DNA from: Rhodobacteraceae bacterium HLUCCA12
GTDB taxonomy: Bacteria > Pseudomonadota > Alphaproteobacteria > Rhodobacterales > Rhodobacteraceae
Reading direction: 5' to 3'
NCBI GenBank assembly: GCA_001314715.1
Contig: LJSV01000004.1
Span: 124,001 to 188,000 of the forward strand
DNA length: 64,000 bases
The notes below the pieces were generated by a model. The model saw nothing but the letters and a program-made list of their open reading frames with translations, had not been told where the DNA came from and made no database searches. Shown here piece by piece: positions 10,089-17,811 of the stretch. The translations under genes and the position numbers were made by a program. Positions within the stretch are counted from its first letter, which is position 1. Each line of letters opens with the position of its first letter.

Positions 10089-11398
10089 TGCCCACCGATA
10101 TCGTTCTCTACATGATCGGCCTTCTGATCATCCTGGTTCTGCTGGGCTTTCATATCGCCGTGGTGCTGGCACTGACGTCGATGCTGGGCCTTTGGCTGAT
10201 GCTGGGCAGTTTCGACATCGCGGTGTCGATGCTGGGATCGACTGCCTATGAGGCAATTCGCAGCCATGTGTTCATCGTGATTCCGCTGTTCGTCCTGATG
10301 GGGGATCTGGTGTCGAAATCGGGTGCGGCGGGCGATCTCTATCGCGTCTGCAACCGCGCGCTCAAGCATCTGCCCGGACGGCTGGCCGTGGCGACCGTCG
10401 CCGGCAACGCGATCTTTGCGGCGGTGACGGGGGTATCTGTGGCCTCGGCGGCGGCGTTTTCGCGCATCGCGTATCCGGAAATGCGCGCACTGGGCTACAA
10501 GAAGGAATTCGCCGTGGGCTCGGTCGCGGGCAGCGCCTGTCTGGGCATGCTGATCCCGCCCTCGGTGCTGTTGATCGTCTGGGCCATCCTGACCGAGATG
10601 TCGGTGGGCGCGCTGTTCATTGCCGGGGTCATACCCGGCATCCTGCTGGCGCTGCTGTTCGCCGGCTGGTGCATCGTCGCGGCGATCATGAACCCCTCGA
10701 TCGCTCCGGCCGCCGAGATCCGCACCGATCTGGAACCCACCGACCGCAGGGAAATCTTTGGCGCGCTGGGCATTCTGGCGCTGGTGGTCCTGGTGATCGG
10801 CGGCATCTGGGGGGGCGCCTTCAACCCGACCGAGGCTGCCGGCTTCGGCGCGGTCGGTGCGCTGGTGCTGGGCGTTGCCAAGGGCATGCGCTTTCGTCAT
10901 GTGATGCAGGCGATCTATTCGGCCGGCCGCACCACGGCACCGATCATGTTCCTGCTGATCGCAGCGATGATGTATTCGCGCCTTCTGGCGATGGGCGGTG
11001 CCGTCAATTATATTCAGTCGCTGTTCCTGGGCCTGGGCGGCGGCGTGGTCGTGGTGGTTCTGGTCATGGTGCTGATCTGGCTCTTGCTGGGTATGCTGAT
11101 CGATTCGGTGTCGATCATCCTGTTGACCGTGCCGATCTTTGCGCCGCTGGCCATGTCGATGGGCGTGAACCCGATCGCCTTCGCCATCTTCGGCATCCTT
11201 GTGATCGAGGCCGGGCTTTTGACACCGCCGTTCGGCCTGCTGGTCTATACGGTCAAGGGCGCGATCCCCGACAAGGACGTGCGGCTGGGTCATATCTTTC
11301 GCGGCTCGGTGCCCTACTGGATCATGATCCTGATCGCGGCCTTTGCGGTGATCGCCTTTCCCGGTCTCGCGACCTGGTTGCCGTCTATCGCTTTCTGA
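10088..11398 (+). CDS. dctM: TRAP transporter large permease DctM
   Basis: A 436-residue protein with about 12 hydrophobic segments and typical DctM landmarks: the GVSVASAAAFSRIAYPEM segment near residue 120, GSACLGMLIPPSVLL near 155-165 and a C-terminal TPPFGLLVYTVKG. It is the sodium-coupled transport subunit of the TRAP system. It is translationally coupled to dctQ by a one-base stop/start overlap. A strong hairpin lies 28 bases downstream. Confidence 0.93.
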   Translation: MPTDIVLYMIGLLIILVLLGFHIAVVLALTSMLGLWLMLGSFDIAVSMLGSTAYEAIRSHVFIVIPLFVLMGDLVSKSGAAGDLYRVCNRALKHLPGRLAVATVAGNAIFAAVTGVSVASAAAFSRIAYPEMRALGYKKEFAVGSVAGSACLGMLIPPSVLLIVWAILTEMSVGALFIAGVIPGILLALLFAGWCIVAAIMNPSIAPAAEIRTDLEPTDRREIFGALGILALVVLVIGGIWGGAFNPTEAAGFGAVGALVLGVAKGMRFRHVMQAIYSAGRTTAPIMFLLIAAMMYSRLLAMGGAVNYIQSLFLGLGGGVVVVVLVMVLIWLLLGMLIDSVSIILLTVPIFAPLAMSMGVNPIAFAIFGILVIEAGLLTPPFGLLVYTVKGAIPDKDVRLGHIFRGSVPYWIMILIAAFAVIAFPGLATWLPSIAF

Positions 11399-11425
11399 TT
11401 GCGCCGGGCCGTCGTCGCAGTGTCA

Positions 11426-11454
11426 AAGGCCTCTGGCAGCACGCCGGGGGCCTT
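11426..11454 (+). terminator. Probable terminator of dctQM
   Basis: Stem AAGGCC-t-CTGGC / GCCGG-g-GGCCTT with a 5-base loop, located between the convergent dctM and tetR genes and followed by a T-rich stretch (CGGTTATTT). There is no clean T-run, so efficiency is uncertain; it could serve both directions. Confidence 0.5.
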
Positions 11455-11492
11455 CGGTTATTTCGGGGTGGTCGCCATGGCCCGCCCCACAC

Positions 11493-12164
11493 TCAGTCAG
11501 GACGCTTGCGCACGGCGCGGGCCAGCACCTCGGGCGCGACGCGCAGATACATGTCCACCGCCGTCCGAACGGCGAAGTCGTAGTTCACGGCCTCGACCGA
11601 GCGATAGATCTTTTCGCGAACGCCCTGGTAAAAGACCGTCCCGTGCATCAGCCAGACCAGTTCCAGTTCATCCTCGGTGATCGGAACATCGGTCTTGTAA
11701 CCCAGTTCGGCGCGCATCTCGTGGCAGATCGGTGTCAGCAGAAGATCGGCCACCCGCTGGATATACCGGCTGTTGATGTCCAGCCCCTTGAGCCCGGCAA
11801 AGAAGAAGATCCGCATCCAGCGTTCGTTGAATACGACCGGGCAATAGGCGGCATAGAAATCCAGCAGCCGGCCGCGCAGCGGGCGCGTGCGATCGGTCAG
11901 CGTCTCGGCCCAGCTGTCTTGCCACTGGCTGACATAGACATGGCGATAGACCTCGTTGATCAGATCGTCCTTGCTGTCGAAATAGCGATAGATCAGCGGC
12001 TGGGTGATTCCCATCTGTTCCGCCAGAACGCGCGTGCCGGCGTCGAACCCTTCCTTCGAAAAGAAATCCGCCGCCTTCTGCACCAGCATCTGCTTGCGTT
12101 CCTCGGGCGGAAGGCGTGTGGTGCGCCTGGTTTTGGCGGCGGCTTTCGGTTCGCTGTCTGTCAC
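11493..12164 (-). CDS. TetR/AcrR family transcriptional regulator
   Basis: A 223-residue one-component regulator. The N-terminal DNA-binding domain has the helix-turn-helix at about residues 44-63 (TRVLAEQMGITQPLIYRYFD), followed by an all-alpha ligand-binding domain of TetR length. The GTG at 12164 is preferred because it follows AGGACGG and opens the protein; the ATG at 12296 lies upstream and would prepend a low-complexity tail. It is the only regulator gene in the 4.9-22.4 kb island and is divergent from the cyclase gene, with a perfect palindrome (site 3) between them, so autoregulation is likely. As for most TetR proteins, repression relieved by a pathway compound is the expected mode; the ligand is unknown. 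Confidence 0.9.
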   Translation of the reverse strand: MTDSEPKAAAKTRRTTRLPPEERKQMLVQKAADFFSKEGFDAGTRVLAEQMGITQPLIYRYFDSKDDLINEVYRHVYVSQWQDSWAETLTDRTRPLRGRLLDFYAAYCPVVFNERWMRIFFFAGLKGLDINSRYIQRVADLLLTPICHEMRAELGYKTDVPITEDELELVWLMHGTVFYQGVREKIYRSVEAVNYDFAVRTAVDMYLRVAPEVLARAVRKRPD

Positions 12165-12315
12165 GCTGTCCGTCCTGTGAAATCCGACTCCTGGCCTTTG
12201 GTATAGGCCCTTGGGGGCCTGCAATGCCAGCCCGGAAGCCCCCCGCAATCGGGCATGAGCTTTGCCGGTGGCACTGGCAGGGACGGCTTGCATCATGGAA
12301 AGCCGATGTTATTGT

Positions 12316-12331
12316 TTTATCGGTCGATAAA
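12316..12331. promoter_or_regulatory. Palindromic operator, site 3 (TTTATC-GGTC-GATAAA)
   Basis: A perfect inverted repeat 36 bases upstream of the cyclase start and about 150 bases upstream of the divergent tetR start. Same arms and same spacer length as site 1. Its AT-rich right half could overlap a -10 element of the cyclase promoter. Best candidate for the autoregulatory TetR operator. Confidence 0.62.
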
Positions 12332-12366
12332 TATTTCCGCAACGGAAAACACCCAGGAGAAGCACG

Positions 12367-13323
12367 ATGCCGATGAAGGTCAACCGCGCCGCGATCTACG
12401 AAGCCGCCGAAAAACTGTCGAACTGGGGGCGCTGGGGGCCGGACGACCAGCTGGGCACCCTCAATCTTGTTACCTCGCAGGACGTGGTCGATGCCTCGGG
12501 CCTGATCCGCAAGGGCAAGACCTTTGCCCTGGGCCTGCCGCTGGACGAAAAGATCCAGTCGGGCCTTTTCGGCGGGCGCTGGAATCCGATTCACACCATG
12601 CTGGCCACCGGCACCGACGCCGCCGCCGGCAACCAGGATGAGGGCGACGCCTTTCTGCGCTATGCCGATGACGCGCTGAACATGCCCTGCCAGGCATCGA
12701 CGCAATGGGATGCGCTGGCGCATATCTTTCTCGACGACAAGATGTGGAATGGTTACCCGGCGACGCTGGTCGATGCCCGCGGCGCCCGCAAGAACGGGAT
12801 CGAACATTACCGCGACAAATGCGTCGGCCGGGGCGTTCTGCTGGATGTGGCGCGCCACAAGGGGGTCGATGCGCTGGAGGATGGTTATGCCATCACCAAC
12901 GACGATCTGGACGCCACCGCCAAGGCCCAGGGCGTCGAGATTCGGCGCAGCGATTTCGTGATTGTGCGCACCGGGCAGCAGGAAGCGTGCCTGAAGTCTG
13001 GCGAATGGGGCGGGTATGCCGGGGGCGATGCGCCGGGCCTGGCGTTCGAGACCTGCTACTGGATCCGCGAACATGACATCGCCGCGATCGCTACCGATAC
13101 ATGGGGCTGCGAAGTGCGGCCGAACGAAACGACCGAGGCCAACCAGCCGTGGCACTGGGTCGTCATTCCCGCCATCGGCATCGCCATGGGCGAGATCTAT
13201 TACCTCAAGGAACTGGCCGAGGATTGCGCGGCAGATGGCGTTTACGAATTCTTCTTCTGCGCGCCGCCGCTGCATCTTCCGGGTGGGTGCGGCTCGCCCG
13301 TCAACCCGCAGGCGATCAAGTGA
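12367..13323 (+). CDS. Cyclase-family (kynurenine formamidase-like) metal hydrolase
   Basis: A 318-residue protein of the cyclase family, the group of metal-dependent hydrolases that includes kynurenine formamidase and isatin hydrolase. The ATG follows AGGAGAAGCACG. The usual HxGTHxDxP metal motif is represented by STQWDALAH at about residues 111-119, the variant of the longer GTQWDA-type subfamily, so the first metal-binding histidine is replaced while Asp115 and His119 remain. A PWHWVVIP segment near residue 262 supplies a second histidine pair. The stop overlaps the GTG start of the GST gene. Expected to hydrolyse an amide, lactone or ring-opened intermediate; the actual substrate is unknown. 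Confidence 0.85.
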   Translation: MPMKVNRAAIYEAAEKLSNWGRWGPDDQLGTLNLVTSQDVVDASGLIRKGKTFALGLPLDEKIQSGLFGGRWNPIHTMLATGTDAAAGNQDEGDAFLRYADDALNMPCQASTQWDALAHIFLDDKMWNGYPATLVDARGARKNGIEHYRDKCVGRGVLLDVARHKGVDALEDGYAITNDDLDATAKAQGVEIRRSDFVIVRTGQQEACLKSGEWGGYAGGDAPGLAFETCYWIREHDIAAIATDTWGCEVRPNETTEANQPWHWVVIPAIGIAMGEIYYLKELAEDCAADGVYEFFFCAPPLHLPGGCGSPVNPQAIK

Positions 13324-13952
13324 CACTGACGCTGTGGGGGCGCGCCAGCTCGGTCAATGTGCAAAAGGTGCTTTGGGCGCTGGATGAGCTGGGTGCGCCG
13401 TACAACCGTCACGATGCCGGGGGAAAGTATGGCCGGACCGACACGGCCGAATTCGCCGCGATGAACCCGAACCGGCGCGTGCCGGTATTGCAAGACGGCA
13501 ACTTTTGCCTGTGGGAATCGCAGGCCATCCTGCGGTATCTGGCGCGGCGGCATACCGGCCTTTACCCCGCCGATCCCGAGGGACGAGCCAGGGCCGACCA
13601 GTGGATGGCGTATTGCGATACGACCCTGCAACCGCCCTTCATCACGCTGTTCTGGCAGTATGTGAGGCTGCCCCAAACCCAGCGCGACCCGGCCGCGACC
13701 GATGCGGCACGCTCAAACCTGGGTGCGGCGCTGGCCGTGTTGGACGGGCATTTGCGCCACCACGACTGGCTGACCGGCGCGGAATTCGGCATCGCCGATA
13801 TTCCCGCGGGAAGCCTGATGCACCGCATTCACGCGCTGGACCTCATGCCCGCCGGCCTGGCCGGCGTCGAACGCTGGGCAGCGGTTCTGGCCGAACGGCC
13901 GGCGTATCAGGCGCATGTCGCGACCAGCTTCGACGAATTACGCGGCAACTGA
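13320..13952 (+). CDS. Glutathione S-transferase family protein
   Basis: A 210-residue two-domain GST. The GTG at 13320 overlaps the preceding stop (GTGA), indicating translational coupling with the cyclase gene. The N-terminal thioredoxin-like domain has LTLWGRASSVNVQKVLWAL with the Ser-Ser pair near residues 9-10 in the catalytic loop, then RVPVLQDG and the glutathione-binding WESQAILRYLA at about residues 62-72. The C-terminal helical domain follows from about residue 90 and carries the GAEFGIADIPAG segment. It resembles the theta/NuaA-like bacterial GSTs often found in aromatic catabolism, where they act as isomerases, dehalogenases or ether-cleaving enzymes. Role here is inferred only from context. 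Confidence 0.88.
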   Translation: MTLTLWGRASSVNVQKVLWALDELGAPYNRHDAGGKYGRTDTAEFAAMNPNRRVPVLQDGNFCLWESQAILRYLARRHTGLYPADPEGRARADQWMAYCDTTLQPPFITLFWQYVRLPQTQRDPAATDAARSNLGAALAVLDGHLRHHDWLTGAEFGIADIPAGSLMHRIHALDLMPAGLAGVERWAAVLAERPAYQAHVATSFDELRGN

Positions 13953-13965
13953 GCGCCGCGCGCGT

Positions 13966-15174
13966 TCACACCACGGCAAGCGGGGGCGGCACGACCGCAG
14001 TTTCGGACACGATCGTTGCCAGGTTCGGATTGTTCCGCCCGTCCGAATTGCCCCCATCCGGCGCCTGAAAGATCATCGCACCCAGATCGCGCGCCACCTG
14101 CCGCGCCAACGCGCCGGCCGGCTGACGCTCGGCTGAATAGGCGGCCAATGCCTCGGGCACCGCCGCCGCGCCATCGAGATGGCGGGCCAGCGCCTCGGCA
14201 TCGCAGGCGGCCTTGGTCACCCCCATTCCGACATGCGGGCGGGCAACCGAGGCCGCATCCCCCGACAAGGCGACCCGTCCATGCCAGTAACGCGGCGCCA
14301 GATGGTCGTAGATCGGCGTAAAGAACGGCATCTCGGATTTGCCCAGAACCTCGACGAAGGGGGGCGGCAACATCCGTTCGGCCAGCGCAACCCCGGCGCG
14401 GATCACGTCGGGGCGCACCCGTGGCGGCGGTATCGAAATCGCATGCCGGTGTCCATCCGCGTCGGTCAGCATGTCGGCCAGATCGCCCTCGGGCACGGGC
14501 ACATACCAGACGAAGTTGTAGCGCCGATGGCCCGGCCGCAGATCGTTGCCCGGCCCCGCGATCGGATAGCCCACGATCTGCGTGCCGGTCGGCAGATAGA
14601 GCCCGAAATGCGGAAAAACCTCGGATCTGACCGCCTCGCTCAGATCCGCTTCATGGGCGAGGGCGCGCCAGACCACATAACCGGAATAGACGGGTTGCAC
14701 CTCGGGCAGCATCTGCGCGCGCACCGCCGACCGAAACCCGTCAGCCCCGACCAGCAAATCCGCCTCGGGGCCGGGTTGGCCGTCAATGCGCACGCTGACG
14801 CTGTCGCCGTGATCGTCATAGCCGGTGACGTTGACCCCCAGCCGATAGCTGCCATGCGGCACCTGTGCGCGCAGCAGCGAATGCACCCGGTCCCATGAGG
14901 TGACAACCTGCGGCAGATCGCGGCGCGCGACGACGGCACCCGAGCGGTCGAACACCACGCGTTCTTGCACCGCGACCCCCAGATCGTCAGTCGTGGCCCC
15001 GGTCGCGCGAATCAGGCGGTTGAGGATGTCATGCGTGACGATGCCCGCCCCGCGCCCCGAAAGCTCGATATCCGAGCGTTCCAGCACCGTCACCTCCCAC
15101 CCGGCACGACACAGAAGATTGGCCGCGAACAGCCCCCCGATTGAGCCCCCGGCAACAATGGCGTGACGCGGCAT
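13966..15174 (-). CDS. FAD-dependent aromatic monooxygenase, 2,6-dihydroxypyridine 3-monooxygenase-like
   Basis: A 402-residue group A flavin monooxygenase. Residues 6-20 hold the FAD-binding AGGSIGGLFAANL fold, the DG motif VGADGFRS is at about 142-149, and the GD motif VALSGDAASVARPH is at 301-314. The mid-region (YSGYVVWRAL, then YPIAGPGN..., YNFVWYVPV and DLADMLTD) resembles, as I remember it, 2,6-dihydroxypyridine 3-monooxygenase of nicotine-degrading Arthrobacter more than salicylate or p-hydroxybenzoate hydroxylases. The ATG at 15174 follows CAGGAGGAAA. It is divergent from the cupin gene with palindrome site 4 between. Together with the Mo hydroxylase this suggests hydroxylation of an aromatic, perhaps pyridine-type, ring. 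No membrane segment; cytoplasmic. Confidence 0.83.
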   Translation of the reverse strand: MPRHAIVAGGSIGGLFAANLLCRAGWEVTVLERSDIELSGRGAGIVTHDILNRLIRATGATTDDLGVAVQERVVFDRSGAVVARRDLPQVVTSWDRVHSLLRAQVPHGSYRLGVNVTGYDDHGDSVSVRIDGQPGPEADLLVGADGFRSAVRAQMLPEVQPVYSGYVVWRALAHEADLSEAVRSEVFPHFGLYLPTGTQIVGYPIAGPGNDLRPGHRRYNFVWYVPVPEGDLADMLTDADGHRHAISIPPPRVRPDVIRAGVALAERMLPPPFVEVLGKSEMPFFTPIYDHLAPRYWHGRVALSGDAASVARPHVGMGVTKAACDAEALARHLDGAAAVPEALAAYSAERQPAGALARQVARDLGAMIFQAPDGGNSDGRNNPNLATIVSETAVVPPPLAVV

Positions 15175-15215
15175 GCAATTTCCTCCTGATGCGAACGGGA
15201 CTCGACCCGTGTTTG

Positions 15216-15231
15216 TTTATCAGTATATAAA
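15216..15231. promoter_or_regulatory. Palindromic operator, site 4 (TTTATC-AGTA-TATAAA)
   Basis: The left arm is perfect and the right arm matches five of six positions. It is centred between the divergent starts of the FAD monooxygenase (15174, 42 bases away) and the cupin (15286, 55 bases away). The TATAAA half could also be part of a -10 element. Confidence 0.55.
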
Positions 15232-15285
15232 TTAGATCGACGTGAGGCAAATCCCTTGCCTGCGGCATAACGCTACGGAGGAGCC

Positions 15286-15705
15286 ATGCTGGACGATGCA
15301 ACCAAGCAGGAACTGGCCGGCAAACAACACTGGTCGCCCGAGCTGGTCGAGGAACTGGCGCAGGCCCATACAAACGGCCGCGTCGGCAGCCGACTTGTGT
15401 CCGAGACCGACGAATACCGGATCTGGCTGATCACGATGCCGCCGGGCGCACGGCTGCCGTTTCATACGCATGTGCTGAATTATTTCTGGACCGCCACCAG
15501 CGAAGGTCGGGCGCTTTCGCGCTACGCCGACGGAACCGTGCGCGAGATGGATTACACGGTCGGATTGACCCAGCACATGCATTTCGCGGCGGGCGAGTCC
15601 ATGACCCATGACCTGGAGAATATCGGCGATACGGTGCTGTGCTTTACCACGGTCGAGGACAAGCGCAGCGCCAATGCGCCCTTGCCATTGGACAAATCCG
15701 CCTGA
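15286..15705 (+). CDS. Small cupin-domain protein
   Basis: A 139-residue single-domain protein. The core MPPGARLPFHTHVLNYFWTA at about residues 59-78 is a cupin motif 1 with two histidines. Motif 2 is weaker, with HMHFAAGE and MTHDLENIG at about residues 98-117. The ATG follows CGGAGGAG. It stands alone on the plus strand, divergent from the FAD monooxygenase and convergent with the peroxiredoxin gene, and lies under palindrome site 4. It could be a small metal enzyme (isomerase, dioxygenase or lyase) or a ligand-binding protein of the pathway. The sequence does not decide between these. Confidence 0.8.
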   Translation: MLDDATKQELAGKQHWSPELVEELAQAHTNGRVGSRLVSETDEYRIWLITMPPGARLPFHTHVLNYFWTATSEGRALSRYADGTVREMDYTVGLTQHMHFAAGESMTHDLENIGDTVLCFTTVEDKRSANAPLPLDKSA

Positions 15706-15801
15706 CTTCAGACGAAGGGCGGGAAACAGGGCTTTTCGCCCCGCGCCCCGCTCCTTTGTCGGCAAATCCAGCGCGCCGCGCCCGTCGCGGCGCGTCGGGC
15801 A

Positions 15802-16317
15802 TCAGGCGTGCGTGCCGCGCGCGGGGTAGCCGTTGGCAACGGCAAAGGTGATCTTGGCGGGCAAACCGGCGATGTCGGGCCGCGCGAAGGGCATGTTCGA
15901 GACATTGATCAGATAGAGCTTGCCGCTTTTGTCGATCAGAAACAGGCCCGGTTCACTGAACACGGCCGGTTCGGCATCCTTGATGGACGATGTCAGATAA
16001 AGCCCCCAGTCACGCGCCTGCGCCTCGGTCAGACCATAGCCGAGTTTCAGCGAAGCCAGCCCCCAGTCCGCCGCGGACTTCTCGGCGCGCTCGCGCGTAT
16101 CCATCGACACCGCGACGACCTCGGTTCCGGCCTCGGCATAGGCAGGCAAGAGCGCTTCAAGTTCACCCAGGAAGCCCTTGCAGACCGGGCAGTGCAGACC
16201 GCGATAAAAGACGACCATGGTAAAGTTTTGCGGCGCGCTGTCGGCCAGCGACCATGGGCCGGACAGGGTCTCGATCTCAAGGGCGGGGGCCGAGGTTGCG
16301 GGCATCAAATGTGTCAT
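15802..16317 (-). CDS. Peroxiredoxin-like (AhpC/TSA family) protein
   Basis: A 171-residue thioredoxin-fold protein. The motif YRGLHCPVCKGFL (about residues 38-50) carries Cys43 and Cys46 in a CPVC arrangement after the predicted strand FTMVVFYRG, the signature of the peroxiredoxin-like subfamily that differs from canonical PxxxTxxC peroxiredoxins. VVAVSMDTRERAEK and the GLFLIDKSGKLYLINVS strand follow. The ATG follows CAGGAGAG. It is divergent from the Mo-hydroxylase operon, with palindrome site 5 between. It may remove peroxide made by flavin or Mo oxidation, or act as a reductase for an intermediate; both are inferences. Confidence 0.85.
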   Translation of the reverse strand: MTHLMPATSAPALEIETLSGPWSLADSAPQNFTMVVFYRGLHCPVCKGFLGELEALLPAYAEAGTEVVAVSMDTRERAEKSAADWGLASLKLGYGLTEAQARDWGLYLTSSIKDAEPAVFSEPGLFLIDKSGKLYLINVSNMPFARPDIAGLPAKITFAVANGYPARGTHA

Positions 16318-16371
16318 GCTGCTCTCCTGTTTCGGGCGGCGGCAGATTGCACCGCGGTTTCATCCTTGCTA

Positions 16372-16387
16372 ATTATCGAGCGATAGA
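16372..16387. promoter_or_regulatory. Palindromic operator, site 5 (ATTATC-GAGC-GATAGA)
   Basis: A variant of the island palindrome: TTATC / GATAG arms with the same 4-base spacer. It is also embedded in a longer AATTATC...GATAATT inverted repeat. It lies between the peroxiredoxin start (16317) and the Mo-hydroxylase operon start (16451). Confidence 0.5.
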
Positions 16388-16450
16388 TAATTCTGTGCAG
16401 GCGTGCAAGGGACGTAATTGCACCTCACCGTCAGGCAAGGGAGGGTCCGG

Positions 16451-17311
16451 GTGAAAACCAACGCTTTCGGCTACAGACGCGTCACATCGGCCCGGCAGGC
16501 CGTGGAGCTGGCGCAGGAACTTGGCGAGGATGCGCGGTTCATCGCCGGCGGGCAAAGCCTGCTGGCGTCGTTGAACTTTCGGCTGGACGAGCCCGGTGTT
16601 CTGATTGATCTGGGCGCGATCGACGCCCTGCGCGGGATCGCTTGCATGGCAGAGGCCATCACGATCGGTGCGCTGACCCGTCACGCCGATGTGCTGCGAA
16701 GCCCTAAGATCGCGCGGGATCTGCCCCTGATCGCGCGGGCGATCCGTGAGGTCGCGCATCCGGCGATCCGAAACCGCGGCACGTTTGGTGGCTCATTGGC
16801 ACTGGCCGACCCGGCGGCCGAGATGCCCGCCTGTGCGCTGGCGCTGGATGCCCGGATGTCCATTCTTGGCCCCAGCGGCGAACGCGTCGTGCCAGCGGAC
16901 GACTTCTTTCTGGGTCTCTATGAGACCGCGCTTCAGCCGGGAGAGTTGCTGACCGGCGCCACCATCCCGTTACCCGAGGCCGGGTCACGTTTCGGCTTTG
17001 GCGAGCTGGCGCGCAGAAAGGGCGATTACGCCATGTGCGGCCTGGCGATGATGCTGGGCCCCGATCGGGCCGGCGCTCCGCAGTGGGCGCGCGTGGTCTT
17101 TTTCGGCCTCTCCGACCGTCCGGTGCGCAGCACAGCCGCCGAGGCCGCGATCCTGGCCGGTGCATCCCCTGCCGACAGCGCCGCCGTGGCCGCTGATGGC
17201 ATCGAGATCTATGGCGATCTGAACGCTGGCGAGACCACCAAGCGCCACTATGCCGGCGTCTTGCTGCGACGCGAGCTGGAACGCCTGACACAAGAGGTCA
17301 CCGCACCATGA
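16451..17311 (+). CDS. Molybdenum hydroxylase, FAD-binding (CoxM/CutM-type) subunit
   Basis: A 286-residue medium subunit of a xanthine-oxidase-family enzyme. The FAD/pyrophosphate loop FIAGGQSLLASLNFRL lies at about residues 32-47 and the second FAD motif RNRGTFGGSLALADPAAE at about 106-123, followed by the C-terminal CO-dehydrogenase flavoprotein domain. The GTG at 16451 follows GGGAGGG; an ATG at 16418 is in frame but would put that purine tract inside the gene. It opens a tightly coupled plus-strand operon: its stop overlaps the start of the [2Fe-2S] subunit (ATGA). It passes electrons from the Fe-S subunit to an external acceptor. Confidence 0.92.
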   Translation: MKTNAFGYRRVTSARQAVELAQELGEDARFIAGGQSLLASLNFRLDEPGVLIDLGAIDALRGIACMAEAITIGALTRHADVLRSPKIARDLPLIARAIREVAHPAIRNRGTFGGSLALADPAAEMPACALALDARMSILGPSGERVVPADDFFLGLYETALQPGELLTGATIPLPEAGSRFGFGELARRKGDYAMCGLAMMLGPDRAGAPQWARVVFFGLSDRPVRSTAAEAAILAGASPADSAAVAADGIEIYGDLNAGETTKRHYAGVLLRRELERLTQEVTAP

Positions 17312-17811
17312 GCGACACCCTTTCCATTACCCTGACCGTCAATGGCGAACGGATCAGCACGCAGGTGCCGCCGCGCCTTCCGCTGATCGACCTGTTGCGC
17401 GAAACGCTGGGTCTGACCGGAACGCATCTGGGATGCGCGCAAGGCGTCTGCGGCGCCTGCACCGTTCGGGTTGACGGGGAAACCGCGCGCAGTTGCCTGA
17501 TGCTGGCCGCACAGGCCGACGGCTGCCAGATCGACACGGTCGAGGGGCTGACCGACAGCGGCGCGCTGGCCGCGTTGCAGGACGCCTTTCACCGCCACAA
17601 CGCGGTGCAGTGCGGGTATTGCACGCCGGGCATATTGCTGGCGGCGGCCGAATTGCTGGACCAGGCCGAAAACCCGCCGACCCGCGACGAAATCCGCGAC
17701 CATATCTCGGGGAATTATTGCCGCTGCACCGGCTACCAGTCCGTGGTCGATGCGATTGCCGAAGTCGCAGGCAGCCGCGCGGCCCGCCCCAAGCCGGAGA
17801 CCGCGCCATGA
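17308..17811 (+). CDS. Molybdenum hydroxylase, [2Fe-2S] (CoxS/CutS-type) subunit
   Basis: A 167-residue iron-sulfur subunit. The N-terminal plant-ferredoxin-type cluster ligands are Cys43, Cys48, Cys51 (CAQGVCGAC) and Cys63. The C-terminal helical domain holds Cys102 and Cys105 (CGYC) and Cys138 and Cys140 (CRC). All eight ligands are present, so both clusters should form. It overlaps both the FAD subunit upstream and the large subunit downstream by 4 bases (ATGA each side), a classic coupled three-subunit arrangement. Confidence 0.95.
   Translation: MSDTLSITLTVNGERISTQVPPRLPLIDLLRETLGLTGTHLGCAQGVCGACTVRVDGETARSCLMLAAQADGCQIDTVEGLTDSGALAALQDAFHRHNAVQCGYCTPGILLAAAELLDQAENPPTRDEIRDHISGNYCRCTGYQSVVDAIAEVAGSRAARPKPETAP

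Noticed and set aside
11668-13326. A 552-codon minus-strand open frame over tetR and the cyclase gene
   Set aside because: It crosses two real genes and the intergenic palindrome; the TetR and cyclase frames have clear domains and ribosome-binding sites.
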